Source of the DNA: Mycobacterium sp. DL
GTDB taxonomy: Bacteria > Actinomycetota > Actinomycetes > Mycobacteriales > Mycobacteriaceae
Assembly: GCF_039729195.1 (NCBI RefSeq)
Contig: NZ_CP155796.1
Location: 682,001 to 746,000 of the forward strand
Direction of reading: 5' to 3'
Length of the DNA: 64,000 nt
The notes beneath the pieces were generated by a model. It was given only the letters and a program-made list of their open reading frames with translations, ran no database searches and was not told where the DNA came from. This document shows positions 1-9,406 of the stretch, in pieces; positions within the stretch are counted from its first letter, which is position 1; every line of letters begins with the position of its first letter. The position numbers were made by a program, and so were the translations under genes.

Positions 1-2
1 GG

Positions 3-56
3 GTGGTCGCGCAGCTCACCGACATCGCCGCGCTCGGCGCCGAGGATGCCACGTGA
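3..56 (+). CDS. C-terminal end of an upstream gene, probably a PH-domain (YdbS-like) membrane protein
   Basis: Only the last 17 codons are inside the window (reading VVAQLTDIAALGAEDAT, then TGA). The stop overlaps the GTG start of the next gene in a GTGA arrangement, so the two are translationally coupled. In actinobacteria a short PH-domain protein (YdbS type) usually precedes the longer YdbT-type protein found next here, which is the only reason for the name. The fragment is too short for any domain to be seen. Confidence 0.5.
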   Translation: MVAQLTDIAALGAEDAT

Positions 57-1528
57 CGGCAGGTGTCGGTGAGCAGTGGCGCCGCCTGAGCCCGCGCATG
101 CTGCTGGTACACCCGGTGCACGAGGTGCTGCGGCAGCTCCCGGTGCTGATCGGCGCGCTGGTGCTCGGGTCGACGACAGGCAACCCGCTGTGGACGCTGC
201 TCGGCGTGGGTCTGGTCATCGCCTACGGTCTGGCCCGGTGGTTCACCACGACGTACCGCATCGGTGTCGACGAGGTGCAGCTGCGCACCGGGGTGTTGCA
301 GCGCAAGGTGCTTTCGGTGCCCCGCAACCGGATTCGCTCGGTGTCCACCGATGCGCGGCTGTTGCACCGGCTGCTCGGTCTGACGGTGCTGCAGGTGAGC
401 ACCGGGCAGGAGGCCGCCGGGGACACCTCTTTTGCACTCGACGCGGTGCCCGCGCGTGAGGTCCCGGCGCTGCGGGCCACGCTGCTGGCGGAGTCGCTGG
501 CACCCGGGCCGCTGGACCAGGGCAGGGTGTTGGCCCGCTGGCAGCCGTCGTGGCTTCGCTACAGCCCGCTGACGCTGGCCGGGCTGTTGATGATCGCCGC
601 TGCGTTCGGTGTCGTCTATCAGACCGGAGTGGTTGCCGCACTGGAGGATTCGGGCCTCTTTCGGGTGGGCGCCGATGTCGCCGAGAATGTCGGGGTTCTC
701 GGTGTCGTGGTTGTCGTCGTGCTGGTGATCGTAGTGGCCTCGGTGGCCCTGTCGGTCACGCAGTCGCTGCTGACCTACGCCAACCTGTCTCTGCGACGCG
801 ATGCCGACCTCCTGCATCTGTCGCACGGGCTGCTGCGGGCACGCGAGCACACCTTCGACATGCGCCGGCTGCGGGGAGGCTCGTTGCGGGAACCGCTGAT
901 CGTGCGGCTGTTCGGTGGTGCGCGACTGGATGCGGTGATGACCGGCGTCGCGGGGGCCGGGGAGGCGTCGCAGCTTCTGCCGCCGTGTCCGAGGCTCACC
1001 GCGGAATCGGTTCTGGCCGACCTGATCGCGCAGCCCGACGCGGTCACCGGCCCGCTGACCCCGCACGGACCTGCAGCGACCCGCAGGCGCTGGTTCCGTG
1101 CGATGATGCTGCCCGCCGTGGTGGCGCTTGTGGTGGCCGTCCTGGCGATCACCACCGGGGTCGCGGTGTGGGTGTGGCCCGCGCTGCTCGCGCTGCTGCT
1201 GTTCAGCGTGTTCCTGGCCGTCGACAGGTCCCGCTCGCTGGGGCACCGGGTGGGTGGCGGCTGGCTGGTGGCCCGGGCCGGGAGTGTGCAGCGGCGCCGC
1301 GACTGCGTGGCCGCCGACGGCATCATCGGGTGGACCGTGCGCCAGAGCCTGATGCAGCGCAGGGCCGGGGTGGCCACGCTGATCGCCGCGACCGCGGCCG
1401 GGGTGAAACGCTACGAGGTCGTCGACGTGCCCGCCGACCTGGCATGGACCATGGCGGCGACCACCTCACCCTGGCTGCGGGCCACCCGCTGGGCTCGAGG
1501 CCAAGGGTCCGAGTTGCGCTCCCCCTGA
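53..1528 (+). CDS. YdbT-like membrane protein with three bacterial PH (bPH2/DUF304) domains
   Basis: A 491-residue protein of the YdbS/YdbT family. It shows a paired N-terminal membrane segment (about residues 28-62), a first PH domain starting with YRIGVDEVQLRTGVLQRK and containing VPRNRIRSV, a second membrane pair (about 172-240), a second PH domain, a third membrane pair near 350-390, and a third PH domain ending near residue 480. This triple membrane-pair/PH layout is typical of YdbT. The GTG start overlaps the upstream stop by 4 nt. Such proteins sit in the cell membrane; their biochemical role is not established, and nothing in the context narrows it. Confidence 0.85.
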   Translation: MTAGVGEQWRRLSPRMLLVHPVHEVLRQLPVLIGALVLGSTTGNPLWTLLGVGLVIAYGLARWFTTTYRIGVDEVQLRTGVLQRKVLSVPRNRIRSVSTDARLLHRLLGLTVLQVSTGQEAAGDTSFALDAVPAREVPALRATLLAESLAPGPLDQGRVLARWQPSWLRYSPLTLAGLLMIAAAFGVVYQTGVVAALEDSGLFRVGADVAENVGVLGVVVVVVLVIVVASVALSVTQSLLTYANLSLRRDADLLHLSHGLLRAREHTFDMRRLRGGSLREPLIVRLFGGARLDAVMTGVAGAGEASQLLPPCPRLTAESVLADLIAQPDAVTGPLTPHGPAATRRRWFRAMMLPAVVALVVAVLAITTGVAVWVWPALLALLLFSVFLAVDRSRSLGHRVGGGWLVARAGSVQRRRDCVAADGIIGWTVRQSLMQRRAGVATLIAATAAGVKRYEVVDVPADLAWTMAATTSPWLRATRWARGQGSELRSP

Positions 1529-1535
1529 CGGCGTT

Positions 1536-1541
1536 TACTGT
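1536..1541 (+). promoter_or_regulatory. -10 box (TACTGT) of a probable leaderless promoter
   Basis: TACTGT fits the actinobacterial TANNNT -10 consensus. It is followed by exactly 6 nt and then the ATG at 1548, and there is no Shine-Dalgarno sequence in between. Transcription would begin at the A of the start codon, giving a leaderless mRNA. Confidence 0.55.
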
Positions 1542-1547
1542 CGCACC

Positions 1548-2363
1548 ATGGCAATCGGTGGAGTGCTCTTCGACATCGATGGCGTGCTGGTGACCTCATG
1601 GAAGCCGATCCCGGGCGCGGCGGAAACCCTGCGCAGGATGGCCGAGCGCCAGGTCGCGTGCGCGTATCTGACCAATACGACCACCCGAACCCGCACTCAG
1701 ATCGCCGAACTGCTGACCGAGGCGGGCATGAGCGTGCGCGCCGACGAGGTGATCACCGCGGCCGTGCTGACCGCCGACTACGTCCGCAGTCGCTATCCGG
1801 ATGCCCGCTGCTTCCTGGTCAACAGCGGCCAGATCGCCGAGGACATGCCCGGCATCGACATCGTGTACTCCAGCGAGTTCACCGGGCAGAAGGCGCCGGA
1901 GGCACCCGATGTGGTGCTGCTCGGCGGGGCCGGACCCGAATACACCCATCTGACGTTGTCGTGGGTGTACGACTGGATGGCGCAGGGTGTTCCGGTGGTG
2001 GCCATGCACCGCAGCACCGCGTGGACCACCGCCGACGGCTTGCGGGTCGACACCGGCATGTACCTGATTGGGATGGAGGAGACCTCCGGGCGCAAGGTCA
2101 CCGCCGTCGGCAAGCCGGCGCCGGAGGGTTTCCTGTCGGCGGCGGGCCGGCTCGGGGTGGACCCCGACGAGATGTACATGGTCGGCGACGACCTCAACAA
2201 CGATGTGCTCGCCGCGCAGGTGGTCGGCATGACCGGTGTGCTGGTGCGCACCGGCAAGTTCCGCCAGGACACGTTGGATCGTTGGGCTGCAGACGAATTC
2301 GCCATGCAGCCGAATCACGTGATCGACTCGGTGGCCGACCTGCCGGAGCTGCTCGGTTTGTAG
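1548..2363 (+). CDS. HAD superfamily hydrolase, subfamily IIA (NagD-like phosphatase)
   Basis: A 271-residue cytoplasmic hydrolase. The nucleophile motif is FDIDGVL (Asp9 nucleophile, Asp11 acid/base), followed by the motif II threonines in LTNTTTRT, a C2-type cap in the middle, the motif III lysine in GKPAPEGF and the metal-binding acidic pair in GDDLNNDVLAAQ. This order is that of HAD-IIA proteins, which hydrolyse small phosphomonoesters. The substrate cannot be read from the sequence. The ATG start is supported by the leaderless -10 box just upstream. Confidence 0.88.
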   Translation: MAIGGVLFDIDGVLVTSWKPIPGAAETLRRMAERQVACAYLTNTTTRTRTQIAELLTEAGMSVRADEVITAAVLTADYVRSRYPDARCFLVNSGQIAEDMPGIDIVYSSEFTGQKAPEAPDVVLLGGAGPEYTHLTLSWVYDWMAQGVPVVAMHRSTAWTTADGLRVDTGMYLIGMEETSGRKVTAVGKPAPEGFLSAAGRLGVDPDEMYMVGDDLNNDVLAAQVVGMTGVLVRTGKFRQDTLDRWAADEFAMQPNHVIDSVADLPELLGL

Positions 2364-2399
2364 CGATGAGTTTGTGGACGCGACCGAGTCGGTAGTGGC

Positions 2400-2876
2400 A
2401 TGACCGAAACCATGATCGTGACGACCACCATCGACGCACCGGCCGAGAACGTTTTTGATGTGCTGGCCGATCCTTCGACCCATCAGGCCATCGACGGCAC
2501 GGGATGGGTGCGGGAATCACTGGATGGGAGATCACTGTCCGAGACCGGGCAGATCTTCCGGATCGCGATGCACCACGACAACCATCCCGACGGGCACTAC
2601 GAGATGGCCAACCGGGTCGAGGTGTACGACCGACCCCGTGCGATCGCGTGGCAGCCCGGCCAGGCCGGCGAGGACGGCACGCTCGAATTCGGTGGTTGGA
2701 TCTGGCGTTACGACCTCGAGCAGATCGGGCCGCAGCAGACCCGGGTGACGCTCACCTACGACTGGTCGGCGGTGCCCGCGATGTTGCACGAACACATCGA
2801 GTTCCCGCCGTTTCCCGTCGAGCACCTGGAGAACTCGCTGGCGAATCTGGACAAGCTGCTCGTCGTCAGGCGGTGA
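2400..2876 (+). CDS. SRPBCC/START-like (polyketide cyclase-type) lipid-binding fold protein
   Basis: A 158-residue single-domain protein. It opens with a beta strand and the family signature TIDAPAENVFDVLADPSTH, has the internal DRPRAIAWQPGQ strand, and ends with a long amphipathic helix near EHLENSLANLDKLL. The length is normal for SRPBCC proteins, which bind hydrophobic ligands in a helix-grip cavity. No catalytic residue can be assigned. Its last 11 nt overlap the convergent helicase gene on the other strand. Confidence 0.8.
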   Translation: MTETMIVTTTIDAPAENVFDVLADPSTHQAIDGTGWVRESLDGRSLSETGQIFRIAMHHDNHPDGHYEMANRVEVYDRPRAIAWQPGQAGEDGTLEFGGWIWRYDLEQIGPQQTRVTLTYDWSAVPAMLHEHIEFPPFPVEHLENSLANLDKLLVVRR

Positions 2877-4566
2877 GTTCGCGCTGCAGGACCCGGACCG
2901 CCTCGATCCGGGCCTTGATCTGATCGGTGGTGGCCGCGGCCAGCGGCGGGCCACCGCAGCGGCGGCGCAGCTCGTTGTGGATCCAGCCGTGCGGGCGCCC
3001 GGTGCGGTGATGCGCCAGTGACACCAGCGTGTTGAGCTCCTGGCGGAGTTCCCGCAGCTGGCCGTGCGTCGACGGCCGCGCCACCACACCCTCGACGGTC
3101 CGCTTCGTCAGCTGTTCTTCTTGCCTGCGCCGCAACAGGTCTCGCATCTGATTGCTGTCGAGCAGACCCGGGATGCCGAGATAGTCGGCCTCCTCCTCGC
3201 TGCCCGCGGGGGTTGCGGAGCCGAACGAGGAACCGTCGAAGATCACCTGGTCGAGTTCGGCGTCGGCACCCAGGTACTCGATCCCCTTCTCCTGGAGATC
3301 TGGTTCGTCACGCTTCTGCTCGGCGAGTTCGGCGTCGAGCGGATCGTCGAGCGTCTCCCGGTGCGGCTTGCCCAGGATGTGGTTGCGCTGGGCCTCCATC
3401 TCGCTGGCCAGCAGGAGAAGGTTCGGTACCGAGGGCAGGAAGATGCTGGCCGACTCGCCGGGCTGGCGCGAGCGCACGAACCGGCCGATCGCCTGCGCGA
3501 AGAACAGCGGAGTGGAGGCGCTGGTGGCGTACACGCCGACGGCCAGGCGCGGCACGTCGACACCCTCGGAGACCATGCGAACGGCCACCATCCACTTCGA
3601 ACTGCCCGCCGAGAACTCCGTGATGCGGTCCGAGGAGCCCTTGTCGTCGGAGAGCACCACGGTGGGCGCCTCGCCGGTGATCGTGTGCAGCAGGTCGGCG
3701 TAGGCGCGGGCCGCGGTCTGGTCGGAGGCGATGATCATGCCGCCGGCGTCGGGGACGTGCTGACGCAGACCCCGCAACCGGGTGTCGGCGGCGGCGATCA
3801 CCGCGGGCATCCACTGGCCTGCCGGGTTGAGCGCGGTTTTCCAGGCCCTCGCGGTCTGCTCGGCCGTCAGCGGTTCACCGAGGCGGGCCGCGTGTTCCTC
3901 GCCCGCGCTGTCGCGCCAGCGGGCCTCGCCCGAGTAGGCCATGAACATCACCGGCCGGACGACTCCGTCGGCGAGCGCGTCGGAGTAGCCGTAGGTGTGG
4001 TCGGCCTGAGAGCGCATCAGACCTTCGTGGTCGGGGGAGTAGCTGACGAAGGGGATCGCGCTGTCGTCGCTGCGGAACGGGGTGCCGGTCAGCGCGAGCC
4101 GCCGGGTCGCGTCGTCGAACGCCTCGCGAATGGCCTCGCCCCAGCTCTTGGCGTCACCGCCGTGATGGATCTCGTCGAAGACGACCAGGGTCTTGCGATT
4201 CTCGGTGCGCACCCGGTGCCGGGTGGGGTGGCTGGCGACCTGGGCGTAGGTGACCACGACGCCGTGGTACTCCGAGGACGTCTGGGAGTTGGAGTTCGAG
4301 AACTTCGGGTCCAGCGCGATCCCGAGTCGGGCGGCCGCCTGGGCCCACTGGATCTTGAGGTGTTCGGTGGGGACGACGACGGTGACGGCCTCGATGGTGC
4401 CCTCGGCGAACAACTCGGCGACAATCCGCAGCGCGAAGGTGGTCTTGCCGGAGCCCGGGGTCGCGACAGCCAGGAAGTCACGCGGCTTGGCGGCCAGGTA
4501 TTTCACCAGCGCCCGTCGCTGCCAGCCCCGCAAAGCCTGGGTGCTGGGCGCTGCGTCAGCCCGCAC
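2866..4566 (-). CDS. DEAD/DEAH-box superfamily 2 helicase (ResIII/XPB-like)
   Basis: A 566-residue ATP-dependent nucleic-acid helicase. Walker A is ATPGSGKTT (residues 36-44), motif Ia is VVVPTEHLKIQWAQ, Walker B is FDEIHH (about residue 135), motif III is ALTGTPFRSDD, and motif VI is QAIGRFVRSR with its arginine fingers. The C-terminal 120 residues form a helical tail without a recognised domain. The GTG start has an AGGAG 8 nt upstream. It stands alone as a transcription unit, so no operon clue to its substrate exists; DNA repair or RNA remodelling are both open. Confidence 0.88.
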   Translation of the reverse strand: MRADAAPSTQALRGWQRRALVKYLAAKPRDFLAVATPGSGKTTFALRIVAELFAEGTIEAVTVVVPTEHLKIQWAQAAARLGIALDPKFSNSNSQTSSEYHGVVVTYAQVASHPTRHRVRTENRKTLVVFDEIHHGGDAKSWGEAIREAFDDATRRLALTGTPFRSDDSAIPFVSYSPDHEGLMRSQADHTYGYSDALADGVVRPVMFMAYSGEARWRDSAGEEHAARLGEPLTAEQTARAWKTALNPAGQWMPAVIAAADTRLRGLRQHVPDAGGMIIASDQTAARAYADLLHTITGEAPTVVLSDDKGSSDRITEFSAGSSKWMVAVRMVSEGVDVPRLAVGVYATSASTPLFFAQAIGRFVRSRQPGESASIFLPSVPNLLLLASEMEAQRNHILGKPHRETLDDPLDAELAEQKRDEPDLQEKGIEYLGADAELDQVIFDGSSFGSATPAGSEEEADYLGIPGLLDSNQMRDLLRRRQEEQLTKRTVEGVVARPSTHGQLRELRQELNTLVSLAHHRTGRPHGWIHNELRRRCGGPPLAAATTDQIKARIEAVRVLQRELTA

Positions 4567-4661
4567 CCTGTGACTCCTCTCTGAACGGAATGCAGTCTAG
4601 GGCAGGCGGTTACGCGACCGCATTTCCGCGGCGTGTCCGGGTCGCGTGTCGGCTCCGGTGG

Positions 4662-5558
4662 CTAGACCGGGAACGTCACCTTCGTCAGCTCCTCGGAGAC
4701 GGTCCACAGTCGACGCTGCAGGTCGATGTCGTAGGACTGCGCGCTGGAGGCGACGACCACGGGGTTGCCCCGCTGCTGGGCGATGCCGTCGGGACCGTAG
4801 TACTGGCCGCCGAGTGCGCCCGGGTCGGTGGCGGCGCGCAGGGTCGGCAGGGCACCGGCGGCGGCGCTCTGGGTGATCAGCGGAAAGACCACCTGGGCCG
4901 CGCGCAGCACCGGCTTGGGAAGGTTGCGTGCCAGCTCGGTGTCCGACGTCCCCGGGTGAGCGGCGACGGCGACGGTCTTGCCACGGGGGGCCAGCCGACG
5001 CTGGAGCTCGTAGGTGAACAGCAGGTTGGCCAGCTTCGATTGCGAGTAGGCGCCCATCCGGCTGTAGGAGCGGTCCCACTGCAGGTCGTCGAAGTGGATG
5101 GAGCCGCCCATCTTGTGGCCGTTGCTGCTGACCGTCACCACCCGGGCGCCGGGGACATCGAGCAGCTTCTCCAGCAGCTGACCGGTCAGCGCGAAGTGGC
5201 CCAGATGGTTGGTGCCGAACTGCAGCTCGAAGCCGTCCTTGGTGTTGCCCTTCGGGGTGGTCATCACCCCGGCGTTGTTGATCAGCAGGTCGATCGTGTC
5301 GAAGCGGGACTTCAGCGCATCGGCAGCAGCGCCGATGGAATCCAACGACGTCAGATCGAGTTCCTGCACTTGGACGTCCCCGGTCATCTGGGAGGCCGCC
5401 TTCGCGCCTTTGTCGGTATCGCGGACGGCGATCACGACGGTCGCGCCCTTGGCGGCCAGGGCTTTGGCGGTCTCGAATCCGAGTCCGGTGTTCGCGCCGG
5501 TGATGACGGCGGTGCGGCCGGTCTGGTCGGGGATGTGGGCGGTGGTCCAGTCGGTCAT
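4662..5558 (-). CDS. Short-chain dehydrogenase/reductase (retinol dehydrogenase/protochlorophyllide reductase-like), copy 1
   Basis: A 298-residue NAD(P)-dependent SDR. It has the cofactor motif TGANTGLG, the NNAGV motif, and the active-site pair in YSQSK. I place the start at the ATG preceded by GAGGAGAC; the reading frame is open 8 codons further upstream. It is a close paralogue of the next gene, sharing the N-terminal block IPDQTGRTAVITGANTGLG and the C-terminal RRLWSVSEEL-type ending. M. tuberculosis has a similar SDR (Rv0439c) beside groEL2. The physiological substrate is unknown. Confidence 0.88.
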   Translation of the reverse strand: MTDWTTAHIPDQTGRTAVITGANTGLGFETAKALAAKGATVVIAVRDTDKGAKAASQMTGDVQVQELDLTSLDSIGAAADALKSRFDTIDLLINNAGVMTTPKGNTKDGFELQFGTNHLGHFALTGQLLEKLLDVPGARVVTVSSNGHKMGGSIHFDDLQWDRSYSRMGAYSQSKLANLLFTYELQRRLAPRGKTVAVAAHPGTSDTELARNLPKPVLRAAQVVFPLITQSAAAGALPTLRAATDPGALGGQYYGPDGIAQQRGNPVVVASSAQSYDIDLQRRLWTVSEELTKVTFPV

Positions 5559-5629
5559 GTCTGTCTCCTCAGAAGGGTGCATCGGGGCGTGCCTGTGGTG
5601 TCGTGGAAAGGTCGCGCTTTCGGTCCGGC

Positions 5630-6529
5630 CTATACCCGGTAGCTGACGCCCGTCAACTCTTCGGACACCGACCAGAGCCTGCGTTGGAGCGCTTCGTCGT
5701 GCGACTGTCGACTCGACGAGACCACCTTCGGGTAGCCGCGGAGCTCGAAGGGTCCCGACGGGCCGAAGTACTGGCCGCCTTCGGCCGCCGGATCGGTGGC
5801 GGCACGCAGGGTCGGCAGGGCTCCCATCGCAGCGGTCTGCGACACCAACCGGAATACGGGATCCAGAAGCGGTAGGTGCCGACCGAGTTCGGTGTTCGAC
5901 CCGCCCGGGTGTGCCGCGAGCGCTGCCGTCGACGATCCGGCGGTACCCAATCGCCGCTGCAGCTCATAGGTGAACAGCAAATTGGCGAGCTTGGACTGCC
6001 CGTAGGCGACGACGCGATTGTAGTTGTGCTGCAGCTGGAGGTCGTCGAAGTGGATGCCTGCCCGAATGCGGTGGCCGACGCTGCTGACGGTCACGACGCG
6101 CCCGGCCGGCGCAGCCGTGACCCGGTCGAGGAGCAGGCCGGTCAGCGCGAAGTGACCCAGATGGTTCGTGCCGAACTGGAGCTCGAAGCCCTCGGCTGTC
6201 TCCTGGCGCGGCGTGTACATCACCCCGGCGTTGTTGATGAGCAGATCGATGGTGGCGTGGTCGTTCTTGAGCTGATCGGCGGCCGCACGCACCGAGGACA
6301 GCGAGCTGAGGTCGAGCTCCTGCAGTTCCACGGTCGCCTCGGGGGTCGTCTGCTGAATGCGACGGACCGCGTCCTTGCCCTTGTCCAGGTTGCGCACCGC
6401 GATGACGACGCGGGCAGCCTTGGCTGCCAGCGCTGCAGCGGTCTCGTAGCCCAGGCCGGTGTTGGCGCCGGTGATCACCGCGGTGCGTCCGGTCTGGTCG
6501 GGAATGTCGGCCGTGGTCCAGTTCGTCAT
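5630..6529 (-). CDS. Short-chain dehydrogenase/reductase, copy 2 (tandem paralogue)
   Basis: A 299-residue SDR with TGANTGLG (cofactor), LLINNAGVM and the catalytic YGQSK. It lies 71 nt upstream of copy 1 on the same strand and is divergent from a TetR-family regulator 98 nt away, which makes it the likely regulatory target. The start ATG has AGGAGA about 8 nt upstream. On its own strand a TATAGT box (6586-6581) could be the -10 element, placed between two arms of an inverted repeat. Confidence 0.88.
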   Translation of the reverse strand: MTNWTTADIPDQTGRTAVITGANTGLGYETAAALAAKAARVVIAVRNLDKGKDAVRRIQQTTPEATVELQELDLSSLSSVRAAADQLKNDHATIDLLINNAGVMYTPRQETAEGFELQFGTNHLGHFALTGLLLDRVTAAPAGRVVTVSSVGHRIRAGIHFDDLQLQHNYNRVVAYGQSKLANLLFTYELQRRLGTAGSSTAALAAHPGGSNTELGRHLPLLDPVFRLVSQTAAMGALPTLRAATDPAAEGGQYFGPSGPFELRGYPKVVSSSRQSHDEALQRRLWSVSEELTGVSYRV

Positions 6530-6554
6530 GAGGGTCTCCTAGAATGGGTCGAAA

Positions 6555-6602
6555 CGGGGCGTTCGCTCCGGTAATGGATCACTATACGGAACGCTCGCCC
6601 CG
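6555..6602. promoter_or_regulatory. Inverted repeat, candidate TetR operator between SDR and regulator
   Basis: Two 16-nt arms (6555-6570, CGGGGCGTTCGCTCCG; 6587-6602, CGGAACGCTCGCCCCG) match each other in inverted orientation at 13 of 16 positions and are separated by 16 nt. The central gap contains ACTATA, which read on the minus strand is a TATAGT -10 box for the SDR operon. The position between divergent regulator and SDR genes is the classical place for an autoregulated TetR operator. Confidence 0.5.
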
Positions 6603-6627
6603 CTTTTTTGTTCCCCGGAGGTTCTTG

Positions 6628-7185
6628 TTGACCCGGCCGCTGCGCGCAGACGCGGCCCGCAACCGTGCCCGCGTGCTCGAGGTCGCCTACGACACCTTCG
6701 CCAGCGACGGACTGTCGGTGCCGATCGACGAGATCGCCCGGCGCGCGGGCGTTGGTGCCGGCACGGTGTACCGACACTTCCCGACCAAGGAAGATCTCTT
6801 CCGTGCCGTGGTCGACAACCGCATCCGCAGCATCGTCGCCGCCGGCCGGGCGCTACTGGACGACGGCGACCCCGCTCAGGCGTTGTTCACGTTTCTGCGG
6901 ACCATGGTGCTGCAGTGGGGGGCGACCGATCGGGGGCTCAGCGAGGCGCTCGCCGGGGTGGGTGTCGACGTCAACGCCGCGATCCCCGAGGCGGAGGGCG
7001 ACTTCCTCGAGATGCTCGGCATGCTGCTGCGAGCCGGGCAGGACGCCGGGGCCGTGCGCGGCGATGTCGATGTCGCCGACGTGAAGGCATTGCTGGTCGG
7101 ATTGCAGGCGATGCAGGGGTACAACGGCGACGCCGCGGGCCGACTGATCGACGTGGTGCTCGGGGGCCTGGGGGCGAAGGCGTAG
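6628..7185 (+). CDS. TetR/AcrR-family transcriptional regulator
   Basis: A 185-residue regulator. The N-terminal helix-turn-helix is clear (IDEIARRAGVGAGTVYRHF followed by the typical TKEDLF), and the rest is an all-helical ligand-binding domain. I chose the TTG at 6628 because GGAGG lies 6 nt before it (6617-6621); the frame is open further upstream but those codons would run through the operator repeat. It is divergent from the SDR pair and probably represses them and itself. The ligand is unknown. Confidence 0.85.
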   Translation: MTRPLRADAARNRARVLEVAYDTFASDGLSVPIDEIARRAGVGAGTVYRHFPTKEDLFRAVVDNRIRSIVAAGRALLDDGDPAQALFTFLRTMVLQWGATDRGLSEALAGVGVDVNAAIPEAEGDFLEMLGMLLRAGQDAGAVRGDVDVADVKALLVGLQAMQGYNGDAAGRLIDVVLGGLGAKA

Positions 7186-7210
7186 ATCCCGCCGACGGAC
7201 CCCCCCGGAC

Positions 7211-7237
7211 CTTGCACTCGACCAGGTCGAGTGCTAA
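7211..7237. promoter_or_regulatory. CIRCE operator 1 (HrcA site) upstream of groEL2
   Basis: The arms CTTGCACTC and GAGTGCTAA are separated by 9 nt, the canonical CIRCE geometry. The right arm is perfect and the left arm matches 7 of 9 consensus positions. TTGCAC at 7212-7217 could double as a -35 box with a weak -10 (TAAGAA, 7235-7240) 17 nt downstream, so HrcA bound here would block the promoter. Confidence 0.85.
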
Positions 7238-7245
7238 GAATGCAG

Positions 7246-9014
<1,769 letters not shown>

Positions 9015-9026
9015 TCCCTGTACGAG

Positions 9027-9069
9027 AAAAGCCCGGCTCGCTGAAACATCCAAGCGAGCCGGGCTTTTT
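9027..9069 (+). terminator. Rho-independent terminator of groEL2
   Basis: A perfect 16-bp stem (AAAAGCCCGGCTCGCT / AGCGAGCCGGGCTTTT) with a 10-nt loop is followed by a T run, 12 nt after the groEL2 stop codon. The A-run/T-run symmetry means it could also stop transcription arriving from the minus-strand gene that ends at 9077. Confidence 0.92.
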
Positions 9070-9076
9070 CGTCGGC

Positions 9077-9397
9077 TCAGGTCGGGGCCGGGCGATGCAG
9101 GACTGCGCCGACGGGCGTCACGGTCACCGCGTCCCCGTCGACGCGGCCCCGGCCGTCGACGATCAGGCTGTGGCCGCCCGGATCGTGTGGCGGCCACACC
9201 AGGGTCACGTCCGGATGTGCAGAAGTGTTGCGCCGGGTGCCGTTGCCGACGGGCCCCACGTCGAAGGTGCCGCCGGACAGCACCGGCGAAACCGCCACGG
9301 TGTGGGCGCGGAAGTCGTCACCGACCGTCACGAGGTAGGCGAACGTGAAGTCGGCGAGCGTGCCGGACAACCGGTCGAGATCCACCTTGACGCTCAT
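9077..9397 (-). CDS. Small pyridoxamine 5'-phosphate oxidase-like (split beta-barrel) protein
   Basis: A 106-residue protein resembling the short PPOX-fold proteins of mycobacteria (beta-rich, with FAYLVTVGDDFRAHTVAV, RRNTSAHPDVTLVW and a closing SLIVDGRGRVDG strand). Such proteins bind flavin, F420 or haem; which one, if any, is used here cannot be read. It is the last gene of the long minus-strand operon, 9 nt after the AbrB-like gene, so it may simply be carried along in that transcript. Confidence 0.65.
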   Translation of the reverse strand: MSVKVDLDRLSGTLADFTFAYLVTVGDDFRAHTVAVSPVLSGGTFDVGPVGNGTRRNTSAHPDVTLVWPPHDPGGHSLIVDGRGRVDGDAVTVTPVGAVLHRPAPT

Positions 9398-9406
9398 GTG
9401 GCGAGA

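Noticed and set aside
3064..4584. A 506-codon plus-strand open frame opposite the helicase gene
   Set aside because: It is the antisense of a well-conserved helicase, has no ribosome-binding site, and its product is a Gly/Arg/Val-rich string without domains.
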